The notes under the pieces are model-generated. The model was given only the letters and a program-made list of their open reading frames with translations, had not been told where the DNA came from and made no database searches. A stretch of 64,000 bases of DNA. Origin: Mycobacterium sp. IS-836 (lineage in GTDB: Bacteria; Actinomycetota; Actinomycetes; Mycobacteriales; Mycobacteriaceae). Positions 52,287 through 60,361 of the stretch are shown one piece after another; the stretch's first letter is position 1; every line of letters starts with the position of its first letter. The position numbers were made by a program, and so were the translations under genes. The DNA is taken from assembly GCF_001954275.1 (NCBI RefSeq), contig NZ_MBEU01000075.1:114395-178394 (forward strand). The letters are read 5' to 3'.

Positions 52287-52302
52287 CTGGACACATGTCC
52301 AG
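52287..52302. promoter_or_regulatory. operator-like inverted repeat at the transcription start
   Basis: CTGGACA and TGTCCAG around CA, directly after the -10 box. A dimeric repressor here would block initiation. No regulator gene is adjacent, so the factor is encoded elsewhere. Confidence 0.55.
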
Positions 52303-52332
52303 TTTGCTGTCACCGCGTTCGGGAGCGCGTTG

Positions 52333-52383
52333 ATGGCGGTGGATTCGGGGGGTGCCCGTCGGCGTGCGTCGGCCAGCGGATAA
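52333..52383 (+). CDS. possible 16-residue leader ORF
   Basis: ATG to TAA in the leader of the GT4 mRNA, with GGGAG 7 nt before the ATG. Ends 9 nt before the GT4 ATG, so translation could be coupled. Peptide is Arg/Ala/Ser-rich with no recognised motif. Confidence 0.3.
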   Translation: MAVDSGGARRRASASG

Positions 52384-52392
52384 GAGTTGAGT

Positions 52393-53622
52393 ATGCGAAT
52401 TGCCCTGCTGTCCTACCGGAGCAAGACCCATTGCGGTGGACAGGGCGTCTACGTGCGCCATCTCAGCCACGGTTTGGTGGAGCTCGGTCACGAGGTCGAG
52501 GTGTTTTCCGGCCAGCCATATCCCGAGCTGCTCGACCCGCGCGTGCGGCTGACGAAGGTGCCCAGCCTTGACCTGTACCGAGAGCCCGACCCGTTCCGGG
52601 TGCCGCGCCCGAGCGAGATTCGCGACTCGATCGACCTGTTGGAACTCCTCACCGTGTGGACCGCGGGGTTTCCCGAACCACGGACCTTCACGCTGCGTGT
52701 CGCACGGCTGCTGGCCGAGCGGGCGGCCGATTTCGACGTCGTCCACGACAACCAGAGCCTGGGCACCGGACTGCTGAGCATCGCCCGCGCGGGGTTGCCG
52801 GTGGTGGCGACCGTGCACCACCCCATCACCCGCGATCGGGTGCTGGATCTCGCCGCAGCGCGGTGGTGGCGAAAACCCTTGGTGCACAGGTGGTATGGGT
52901 TCTCGACGATGCAAGAGCAAGTGGCGCGCCAGATCCCGGACCTGTTGACGGTGTCGTCGTCCTCGGCGGCGGACATCGTCGCCGACTTCGGTGTCACGCC
53001 GGACCAACTACACGTCGTGCCGTTGGGCGTGAACACCGACCTGTTCAAGCCGGGGCCGACGCCGCGGATTCGGGGCCGAGTCATCGCGATCGCCAGCGCC
53101 GACACCCCGCTCAAGGGTGTCCGCACCCTCCTGCACGCGGTGGCCAGGCTACGCACCAGCCGAGACCTGGAGTTGCGGCTCGTCGCCAAGGTGGAACCCA
53201 ACGGCCCCACCCACAAACTCATTGCCGAACTCGGCATCTCCGACATCGTCCACATCACCAGTGGCCTCTCCGACGGCGAGCTCGCCGCGTTGTTCGCATC
53301 GGCCGAGGTTGCGTGCATTCCCTCTCTCTACGAAGGGTTTTCGCTGCCCGCGGTCGAAGCCATGTCGAGTGGCACCCCGATCGTCGCCAGCCGGGTGGGC
53401 GCACTGCCCGAGGTCCTGGGCACCGATGGTGCCTGCGCCGAGCTGGTGCCGCCGGCCGACGCGGATGCGCTCACCCGCACCCTCGGCGAGCTGCTTGACT
53501 CGCCCGAAAAGCGCCGCAATCTGGGGAAGGCGGGACGGGCGCGCGCCGTCGACGTCTTCAGTTGGGAGGCGGTGGCCGCGCAGACCGTGCGGGTCTACGA
53601 GCGGGCGATCACGCGATGCTGA
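52393..53622 (+). CDS. GT4-family glycosyltransferase
   Basis: 409 residues. N-terminal acceptor domain starts CGGQGVYVRHLSHGLVELGH; the donor domain has VPLGVNTDLFKP and the EGFSLPAVEAMSSG motif (E-x7-E). Uses a nucleotide sugar. First gene of an overlapping operon: its stop overlaps the methyltransferase start by 7 nt. I recognise no characterised orthologue. Confidence 0.9.
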   Translation: MRIALLSYRSKTHCGGQGVYVRHLSHGLVELGHEVEVFSGQPYPELLDPRVRLTKVPSLDLYREPDPFRVPRPSEIRDSIDLLELLTVWTAGFPEPRTFTLRVARLLAERAADFDVVHDNQSLGTGLLSIARAGLPVVATVHHPITRDRVLDLAAARWWRKPLVHRWYGFSTMQEQVARQIPDLLTVSSSSAADIVADFGVTPDQLHVVPLGVNTDLFKPGPTPRIRGRVIAIASADTPLKGVRTLLHAVARLRTSRDLELRLVAKVEPNGPTHKLIAELGISDIVHITSGLSDGELAALFASAEVACIPSLYEGFSLPAVEAMSSGTPIVASRVGALPEVLGTDGACAELVPPADADALTRTLGELLDSPEKRRNLGKAGRARAVDVFSWEAVAAQTVRVYERAITRC

Positions 53623-54374
53623 CCGTCGATTTCGACCGGCTGGGCATCGGGCCCTCCACCAAGGTCATCGATGTGGGTTGCGGGGCGGGCCGGCATGCGT
53701 TCGAAGCGTATCGGCGCGGTGCCGACGTCGTCGCCTTCGACCGCGACGAGTCCGAACTGCGTTCGGTGGACACCATCCTGCGTGCGATGGCCGAGTCCGG
53801 TGAGGTGCCGGCGGCGGCGTCGGCGAAAGTGGTTGTCGGTGACGCGCTGAGCCTGCCGTATCCCGACGAGGCATTCGACTGCGTGATCGCATCCGAAATC
53901 CTCGAGCACGTACCGGAAGACGACGCTGCTATCGCCGAGTTGGTCCGGGTGCTCAAGGTGGGCGGCACGTTAGCTGTCAGCGTTCCGCGCTGGCTTCCCG
54001 AGCGAGTCTGCTGGCTGCTGTCGGACGAATATCACAGCAACGAGGGCGGCCACGTGCGTATCTACCGGGCCAGCCGATTGCGCGACAAGATCACCGGCGG
54101 CGGAATGGAATTGACGCACGCCCATCATGCACACGCGCTGCACTCCCCGTTCTGGTGGCTGAAGTGTGCTGTGGGCGTGTCGAACGCCGAGCATCCGGCG
54201 GTGGCCGCCTACCACAAGCTGCTGGTGTGGGATTTGATGCGCCGGCCCAAGATAACGCAGCTGGCCGAGTCACTGCTCAATCCGATAGTGGGTAAGAGCG
54301 TCGCGATGTATTTCGTCAAGCGGCAGGCCGCCGAAAGCCAGGAAACCCCGGGATATTCAGTTGCATCGGTTTAG
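53616..54374 (+). CDS. class I SAM-dependent methyltransferase
   Basis: 252 residues. SAM motif VIDVGCGAGRHAFEAYRRGADVVAFD, then GDALSLPYPDEAFDCVIASEILEHVPEDDAAIAELVRVLKVGG. It resembles UbiE/small-molecule methyltransferases. ATG 53616 overlaps GT4; the gene overlaps the next by 14 nt. Confidence 0.9.
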   Translation: MLTVDFDRLGIGPSTKVIDVGCGAGRHAFEAYRRGADVVAFDRDESELRSVDTILRAMAESGEVPAAASAKVVVGDALSLPYPDEAFDCVIASEILEHVPEDDAAIAELVRVLKVGGTLAVSVPRWLPERVCWLLSDEYHSNEGGHVRIYRASRLRDKITGGGMELTHAHHAHALHSPFWWLKCAVGVSNAEHPAVAAYHKLLVWDLMRRPKITQLAESLLNPIVGKSVAMYFVKRQAAESQETPGYSVASV

Positions 54375-55437
54375 CCCGCCGGCGGTTCCGGGCGTCCTTA
54401 CACCCGAGCAGTGTCGGCAGACCGCGCGTTCCATCGCCGCGGCGCAGGAACCCTCGGGTGCGATTCCGTGGTTCGACGGTGGCCATACGGATCCATGGGA
54501 CCACGTGGAGTGCGCGATGGCGCTCACGGCCGCGGGACTGTTAGAGCCGGCGCGGGCCGCCTTTGAATGGAGCCGTCGCACCCAGCGCCCGGACGGCTCG
54601 TGGCCGATCCAATTCCGTTCGGGGACAGTCGAAGACGCCAACAGCGACAGCAACTTCTGCGCGTATATCGCCACCGGTGTCTGGCATCACGTGTTGGTGA
54701 CCGGAGACGAGTCGTTCGGTGCCGCAATGTGGCCAGTGGTGCACAAGGCGATCGACTTTGTCATCGACTTACAGGTCGGATATGGCGAGATCTGTTGGGC
54801 ACAAAGCGAAGCCGGACCGCTCCCGGAAGCGTTGATGACCGGGTGTGCCAGTGTGTTTCACAGCATTCGCTGCGCGTTGGCGCTCGCCGCCCGGGTCGGG
54901 GACCCGCAGCCGGAGTGGGAGCTGGCGCTCGGCCGGCTGGGCCACGCGATCGTCGCGCATCCGGAGGCGTTCACCGAGAAGGACCGCTATTCGATGGACT
55001 GGTACTACCCCATCCTCGGCGGCGCGCTGCGGGGCCCGGCGGCGGCCGCGCGAATCAGGCAGCGGTGGGACGACTTTGTGGTCCGCGGCCTGGGCATCCG
55101 CTGCGTTGACGATCGGCCCTGGGTCACCGGTGCCGAGACATGCGAACTGGTGATGGCTCTCGAAGCCATCGGCCATCGGTCCGCCGCACATCAGCAATTC
55201 GCCGCGATGCACCATCTGCGCGAAGACGACGGATCGTACTGGACGGGTTTGGTGTTCGCGGATGGGAAGCGCTGGCCCGAGGAGCGCACCACCTGGACCG
55301 GGGCGGCGATGATCCTGGCGGCCGACGCGCTCTCGGACACCACGCGGGGCGCGGGCATCTTCCGCGGCGACGAGCTGCCGATGGGCCTGCAGACGGACTT
55401 CGATTGCGAATGCGTGGTTGCCGGGCCCGGCCGCTGA
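54361..55437 (+). CDS. alpha/alpha-toroid protein (prenyltransferase/terpene-cyclase-like) without DXDD
   Basis: 358 residues from TTG 54361, which overlaps the methyltransferase by 14 nt. Repeated QW-like segments (QEPSGAIPWF; QRPDGSWPI; EDDGSYW) mark the toroid fold of prenyltransferases and squalene cyclases. The cyclase acid motif DXDD is absent, so cyclisation of the classical kind is unlikely. It may bind a polyprenyl or act like an (alpha/alpha)6 glycosidase. Function unknown. Confidence 0.75.
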   Translation: MHRFSPPAVPGVLTPEQCRQTARSIAAAQEPSGAIPWFDGGHTDPWDHVECAMALTAAGLLEPARAAFEWSRRTQRPDGSWPIQFRSGTVEDANSDSNFCAYIATGVWHHVLVTGDESFGAAMWPVVHKAIDFVIDLQVGYGEICWAQSEAGPLPEALMTGCASVFHSIRCALALAARVGDPQPEWELALGRLGHAIVAHPEAFTEKDRYSMDWYYPILGGALRGPAAAARIRQRWDDFVVRGLGIRCVDDRPWVTGAETCELVMALEAIGHRSAAHQQFAAMHHLREDDGSYWTGLVFADGKRWPEERTTWTGAAMILAADALSDTTRGAGIFRGDELPMGLQTDFDCECVVAGPGR

Positions 55438-55446
55438 TCGAATGGG

Positions 55447-56109
55447 TCACACGTGCTGGCCCGCTTGCCCGCTGGTGCGTTCGAGCAGCCGTAGTGACCC
55501 GGTAGCCGAAACCTCGCGGAACTGACCGGAATCGATGGCGCGGCAATAGATGTAGTACGGCGGGCGCCCGCCGTCCTTGGGGTCCGGGAACACATCGTGG
55601 ATCACTAACGCACCGCCGGCGGTCACCCACTTCGCCCACCCGTCGAAGTCCTGTGTGGCAGCGGCCTCCGAGTGGCCGCCGTCGATGAACAAGAACTGCA
55701 GTGGTGTGCGCCAGGCGCGCGCCACGATCGGTGACTTGCCCACCACCGCGACGACGTGGTCGTCCAGACCCGCGGCGTCGAGCGTGCGGCGGAATGTCGG
55801 CAACGTGTCGAACAGTCCGGTGACCTCGTCGACCAACGAGGCATCGTGGAATTCCCAGCCGGGCTGGTGCTCTTCGGAGCCATGGTGATGGTCGACGGTG
55901 TACAGCACGCCACCCGATTGCATTGCGGCCGCGCCGAGCAACAGCGTGGATTTGCCGCAGTAGGTACCGATCTCGACACCGACGCCGCCGCCGAGGTACC
56001 GCAGTGCGGCGTCGTAAAGCGCGCGGCCCTCTTCCGCCGGCATAAAACCCGGCACCCGTTCGGCCAGCGCGAATAGCCGCTCGGGCGCTCCGGCGTCTAC
56101 GTGACTCAT
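55447..56109 (-). CDS. class I SAM-dependent methyltransferase (Methyltransf_24/CmcI-like)
   Basis: 220 residues. SAM region VGVEIGTYCGKSTLLLGAAAMQSGG and FLFIDGGHSEAAATQDFDGW. Related proteins modify sugars or natural products. Convergent with the toroid gene, 9 bp apart, so it is a functional neighbour but not in the operon. Longer frames upstream rejected; ATG 56109 starts the domain. Confidence 0.85.
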   Translation of the reverse strand: MSHVDAGAPERLFALAERVPGFMPAEEGRALYDAALRYLGGGVGVEIGTYCGKSTLLLGAAAMQSGGVLYTVDHHHGSEEHQPGWEFHDASLVDEVTGLFDTLPTFRRTLDAAGLDDHVVAVVGKSPIVARAWRTPLQFLFIDGGHSEAAATQDFDGWAKWVTAGGALVIHDVFPDPKDGGRPPYYIYCRAIDSGQFREVSATGSLRLLERTSGQAGQHV

Positions 56110-56174
56110 CAGCTGATCGTAGAAGGGCCTTGGGCTGCCCAGCGGCCGGGCCGCATGGGCTTTACCATCATGCT

Positions 56175-56870
56175 GTGCATGCCTTTCCTCTCCGCAAATT
56201 GCTTCACGTCGGCCTGGCCGCGGCGGCGGCCACGGCGGCGCTGACGATCGCCGCCGCCGTGCTACCGCCCGGAGCGCCCGGTGCCGCGGGACTGGCCGCC
56301 GCGGCGAACTGTCCCCAGGTGCAAATCGTCTTCGCCCGCGGCCGTAATGAGTCACCGGGGCCCGGCGCCCTCGGCAATGCGTTCATCAACGCCGTCGAAT
56401 CCAAAGCCGGCAACCGAACCATCGGCACCTACGCCGTGAAGTATCCCGCCGACACCGAGGTCGACGTCGGCGCCAACGACATGAGTCACCACATCCAGGA
56501 CATGGTCAACAACTGCCCGAACACCCGGCTGGTGCTCGGTGGCTACTCGCTCGGGGCGGCGGTCACCGACGTCGTGCTCGCGGCGCCGATCTCCGCGTTC
56601 GGTTTCGACAGTCCCCTGCCGCCGGGGACCGACCAGCACATCGCCGCCGTCGCACTGTTCGGCAACGGAAGCCAATGGGTCGGCCCGATCACCAACTTCA
56701 ACCCGACCTACAACGACCGGACCATCGAGCTGTGCCACGGCGCCGATCCCGTCTGCAACCCCGCGGACCCGAACACCTGGAAAGAAAACTGGCCGGCACA
56801 CCTCGCGAGCGCCTACATCAGCGCCGGAATGGCAAACCAGGCCGCCGACTACGTCGTCAGCAAGCTCTAG
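56175..56870 (+). CDS. cutinase family esterase with GYSLG motif
   Basis: 231 residues. Signal peptide, then a cutinase domain: VQIVFARGRNE, GGYSLGAAVTD (Ser; Leu where Gln is usual), ELCHGADPVCNP (Asp), WPAHLASAY (His). The Gln-to-Leu change next to the nucleophile could alter the oxyanion hole or specificity. GTG 56175. Its stop shares CTAG with the P450 stop. Confidence 0.88.
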   Translation: MHAFPLRKLLHVGLAAAAATAALTIAAAVLPPGAPGAAGLAAAANCPQVQIVFARGRNESPGPGALGNAFINAVESKAGNRTIGTYAVKYPADTEVDVGANDMSHHIQDMVNNCPNTRLVLGGYSLGAAVTDVVLAAPISAFGFDSPLPPGTDQHIAAVALFGNGSQWVGPITNFNPTYNDRTIELCHGADPVCNPADPNTWKENWPAHLASAYISAGMANQAADYVVSKL

Positions 56871-58171
56871 ACGGTCACCACGTCCCTGCTGCCGAGATTG
56901 ACCGGCAGCCGGGCGAATCCGCGGAGATTGACCAGCCCACGACGTTGCGTGGGGCCGCTCAGCTGTAGGTCGGGGTATGTCTCGAACAATGCGCGTAGCG
57001 CGGTCGTCCCTTCGACGCGTGCCAGGGCGGCGCCCAGGCAGGCGTGGATCCCCGACGCGAATGCCAGATGGTCCCGCGCGTTTGGCCTGTCGATATCGAG
57101 ATTGTCGGGATCGGCGAACACTTGCGGGTCGCGATTGGCACCGCCGAGAAGCAGGGCCACCATGTCGCCGGCCGCGATGCGTTGACCCGCCAGCTCGAGG
57201 TCGCATAGCGCGGTGCGTGCGGTCATCTGTACCGGGCTGTCGAGCCGAAGGATCTCCTCGACGGCGTTCGGCCAATGCTCGGGGTCGTCGCGCAGCCGCG
57301 CGAGTTGGTCGGGATGCTGCAGGAGCAGAACGATGCCGTTGCCGATCAGGTTGACCGTCGTCTCAAATCCCGCGCCGATGAGCAGGGCGGCGTTCGCCGT
57401 GAACTCGTGATCGGTCATCGCGCCGTGGGAGGCCAGCCGGCTGAACGGATTATCGCCGGCCTCACCGGAACGCAATTCGTGGAAGCGCTCACGCAGTTCG
57501 CGATCAGCGCCGCGCAGGCTGGTGACGGCTTGCCGATAGGTGCGCCAGCCGATCCCGATGTCCAGCAGGGGCGCTCCGCTGTGTCCCCACCCCAGCATCC
57601 ACGGGTGGGTGTCGGGGTCCAGGTCGAGGATCTCGGCAATGATGGCGACCGGCAGCTGGGACGCGAAGTCCGCGATCAGATCCGGATCGTGCGCGTCCGC
57701 AAGGCGATCGAGGAGCTGATCGGTCACCTCGACGACGCGGGCGCTGAGCTGATCGATGGCCCGCGGAGTGAAGCTTTGCGCCACCAGTTGTCGATAGCGG
57801 GTGTGCTCGGGTGGGTCGACGACAACCATGGCGGGCGGTTCGACGGGATTGGCCGCCCCGTCGTCGGCGGTCCGGGAGATCAGCGCCCGCAGTGGGCGGG
57901 GCAGATCCATGCTGGACGGCGCCGTCACGCCGAAACGTTTGTCGCGCAGAACTTCTCGGCATACGCCGTGGTCGACGCTGACCCAAGTGAACGGTGTCCG
58001 CACCAGCGGTCCGCGGGCCCGGATCTCCTCCATCAACGGATAGGGATCGGTGGCGCGACCGTGACTGGCGATCAAGCGGCCCAACGGTTCGCCGCGCAGC
58101 GCCTGAACCTTCATGAACGTGCGGGCCACGCCGTGCATGGCCGCCCACCGGACCCACATCCGAACCGCCAT
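56867..58171 (-). CDS. cytochrome P450
   Basis: 434 residues. Haem-binding Cys in FASGIHACLGAALAR, ExxR in EEILR, I-helix GAGFETTVN, and a central NPFSRLASH. Uses ferredoxin electrons to oxidise an unknown substrate; no ferredoxin gene is adjacent. ATG 58171 follows GGGGG. Divergent from TetR across a 123-bp gap with an inverted repeat. Confidence 0.92.
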   Translation of the reverse strand: MAVRMWVRWAAMHGVARTFMKVQALRGEPLGRLIASHGRATDPYPLMEEIRARGPLVRTPFTWVSVDHGVCREVLRDKRFGVTAPSSMDLPRPLRALISRTADDGAANPVEPPAMVVVDPPEHTRYRQLVAQSFTPRAIDQLSARVVEVTDQLLDRLADAHDPDLIADFASQLPVAIIAEILDLDPDTHPWMLGWGHSGAPLLDIGIGWRTYRQAVTSLRGADRELRERFHELRSGEAGDNPFSRLASHGAMTDHEFTANAALLIGAGFETTVNLIGNGIVLLLQHPDQLARLRDDPEHWPNAVEEILRLDSPVQMTARTALCDLELAGQRIAAGDMVALLLGGANRDPQVFADPDNLDIDRPNARDHLAFASGIHACLGAALARVEGTTALRALFETYPDLQLSGPTQRRGLVNLRGFARLPVNLGSRDVVTV

Positions 58172-58212
58172 AACAACCCCCAACCAGCAGAAAAATCGCT
58201 AGGCTGTAGCAG

Positions 58213-58239
58213 CGAGACAAATAGACGAATAATGTCTCG
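58213..58239. promoter_or_regulatory. inverted repeat between P450 and tetR
   Basis: CGAGACA and TGTCTCG separated by 13 nt. The position suits control of both genes by the TetR. The long spacer is less typical, so confidence is moderate. Confidence 0.45.
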
Positions 58240-58294
58240 TATGTATCAATGGCCACGATACGACGACCTGCACGGGTGAGCAAGGAGCAATCAA

Positions 58295-58960
58295 GTGACC
58301 ACGAGCCGAACGGCGGAGTTCGTGCGGCGCCTCGCCGCGCCCGAGCCTGCGGTGCTCGCACAACTGCACCGCCCCGACGACATCACCACCCGCATCCTGG
58401 CCGCCACCCTCGAGCAGGCCGAACTGGTCGGAATGCGGCGCATCACTATGGAAGACGTCGCCCGGCGCAGCGGGGTCGGCCGCGCCACGTTGTACCGCCG
58501 CTTCCCTACCAAAGCCGCGCTGATCGACGCCGTCGTCCTGGGCGAAGCCCGCCGCTACTTCGACGGCAACGAACAAGCCTGCGCTCACGCCACCACGCTC
58601 GAAGATCGCTTGGTCTACGGCACCGTGTTCACCGTGACGTTCCTGCGGGAGCACGCGTTGCTGAAGAACTTGCTGCGCACCGAGCCCGAGACCATCCTGC
58701 CCAGCCTGACCATCGATGCCGGCCCCATTCTCGAATTCGCCATCGACCAATCCGCGGCTGAGCTGAGGGCCGAAATCTACGGGACGAAGGCCACCACGCC
58801 CGACCAGGAGCGCCACCTACGCACCGTCGCCGAGCTGCACACCCGCCTGACCCTGTCCTTCATCGTCACCCAACACAGCGGGATCAATCTCGCCACCGTC
58901 GACGACACCCGCGCATTCGTGCGCCAATACCTGCTTCCGATGATCACCGGCCCCCGTTGA
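58295..58960 (+). CDS. TetR family regulator
   Basis: 221 residues. Helix-turn-helix TMEDVARRSGVGRATLYRRF at about 51-70. Divergent from the P450; likely controls it and itself. Ligand unknown. Confidence 0.9.
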   Translation: MTTSRTAEFVRRLAAPEPAVLAQLHRPDDITTRILAATLEQAELVGMRRITMEDVARRSGVGRATLYRRFPTKAALIDAVVLGEARRYFDGNEQACAHATTLEDRLVYGTVFTVTFLREHALLKNLLRTEPETILPSLTIDAGPILEFAIDQSAAELRAEIYGTKATTPDQERHLRTVAELHTRLTLSFIVTQHSGINLATVDDTRAFVRQYLLPMITGPR

Positions 58961-58984
58961 CGGCAGCGACTCTACGTCGCAATC

Positions 58985-59224
58985 TCACGCTTCGTACTCG
59001 ACGTGGTACCAGTGCCGAACCGGCTTGTCGCTCTTGTCGACCTGACCGGTATCCACCGCGCTGATCACGCTGACCTCGGTCACCGCGGGATCGTTGGCCT
59101 CGATGTAGCGCTCCAACTCGTGCAGCAGCGCACCATGCGACTGCGCCGGGTTGGCAAGCGCCTTGGTTCTGTATGTTCGCGGCACCGATAGCATGATGCC
59201 GACGTATTCATTGATGTGTAGCAT
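58985..59224 (-). CDS. hypothetical protein
   Basis: 79 residues, beginning MLHINEYVGIMLSVPRTYR and ending VRHWYHVEYEA. No family recognised. Weak ribosome site, but the even composition and the C-terminal beta pattern favour a real gene. Confidence 0.5.
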   Translation of the reverse strand: MLHINEYVGIMLSVPRTYRTKALANPAQSHGALLHELERYIEANDPAVTEVSVISAVDTGQVDKSDKPVRHWYHVEYEA

Positions 59225-59271
59225 TCGCTATTGCCCTATCGTGCAAGACGATTCGTCAGATTTGGTGCCGG

Positions 59272-59700
59272 TCAAGCGGCCACGGCTGACAGTCTCCGCG
59301 CCTGCAAACCCACATAACCGAGTGCGAGTCCGGTCCCGATCTCGCCGGCCGCCGTAAGCCATGAGAACCACGTGACGTTGACCCGCGGTCCGGAAACGAA
59401 GCTGTCCTGGAAGCCGGGGAGAAAAGTGGGCAGCACATGCGCGTAGACGAACACCAGCGCGCTGCCGAAGCCGACGGCGATCGCCGCCTCGGCGGCCCGT
59501 TGGTGGTGGCGCAAGATCAGCACGAGGGCGACAACCACGAATACGCCCTGGATCATCCCGCCAACCATGATTGCCGGCGGAGACGCCGCCATACCGCGCC
59601 GAAGGTGATCCATCCCGTGGAGCGCGAATGCCGCGGCGAAAACGATGACCGCCACGGCTAGCGAACGCCGGGCGGTCAGTGGATTCGAGTCGTTGGACAT
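59272..59700 (-). CDS. four-helix membrane protein, hypothetical
   Basis: 142 residues with four hydrophobic helices (SLAVAVIVFAAAFALHG; IMVGGMIQGVFVVVALVLIL; AAIAVGFGSALVFVYA; AGEIGTGLALGYVGL). GGGAGGACAACG precedes the ATG. No function known. An inverted repeat lies 22 bp upstream. Confidence 0.75.
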   Translation of the reverse strand: MSNDSNPLTARRSLAVAVIVFAAAFALHGMDHLRRGMAASPPAIMVGGMIQGVFVVVALVLILRHHQRAAEAAIAVGFGSALVFVYAHVLPTFLPGFQDSFVSGPRVNVTWFSWLTAAGEIGTGLALGYVGLQARRLSAVAA

Positions 59701-60361
59701 CGTTGTCCTCCCAACCATCGACTACTACATACAGTAGTAGATTATCGGGTCGATGTAAATGGGTTCGACAGCCGGTAGTCCAGCGAATAGCGCGATCGGG
59801 AATGCGGAGTTTTACCAATACAATTGGTGAAAATTGTCAGGGCTATTGCGATGTGGCACAGCCCAATTCGCGGGCCACGGCGCGCCTAAGCGTTTTAGGC
59901 CGGTGTGTCGGTGCCGGTGTAGACCTTGAAGTTTCGAATCACGGGGACGGCATCGTTTTCCGAGGCAGCACGCCGTCGGGCAAGAGATGACGGATGCCGA
60001 TGCATCGCTTCGCTGCGCTCGCGTGCGCGCCGCTGAGCCGCAGCCCAGGCGGGATGTGAGCGAAGGAAAATAACCGTCGCGCCTGATGCATTCGCCACGA
60101 TTGTCAACTCCTCCCAGAGCTACTCAACTCGCTGCAAAAGCCACCACAGGTGGTTATCGGTTCGTGATTCCAGAATGCCCAGCCAATCCTGAGACCAAAC
60201 CATCGGTCATCTTGAGAATTGGCCATGAATTCCTGGTAAATCCCGAGCCATTACCGCGCCGCCGACCCTTTTGGGCGACCGCGATCCACACGGTAACGAC
60301 ACCCACCGACAAAATTCCTGTTTCGACCCCGTGCCGCCTCGGCTGCTATCGTCGCTTGCTT
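59701..60361. other. 661-bp intergenic region with two inverted repeats
   Basis: Divergent gap between the membrane protein and GH16. It holds an inverted repeat at 59722-59740, a smaller palindrome (ACCAAT-ACA-ATTGGT, 59814-59828) and a locally AT-richer stretch. A 70-codon minus-strand ORF (59895-60107) was judged unlikely. Possibly a regulatory region or a decayed gene. Confidence 0.4.
59722..59740. promoter_or_regulatory. inverted repeat upstream of membrane protein gene
   Basis: CTACTAC and GTAGTAG around ATACA, just before the ribosome site of the minus-strand gene. Typical size for a TetR/PadR-type operator; regulator unknown. Confidence 0.45.

Noticed and set aside
59895..60107. 70-codon minus-strand ORF
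   Set aside because: No ribosome site or family; Arg/Ala-rich middle typical of non-coding GC-rich frames.
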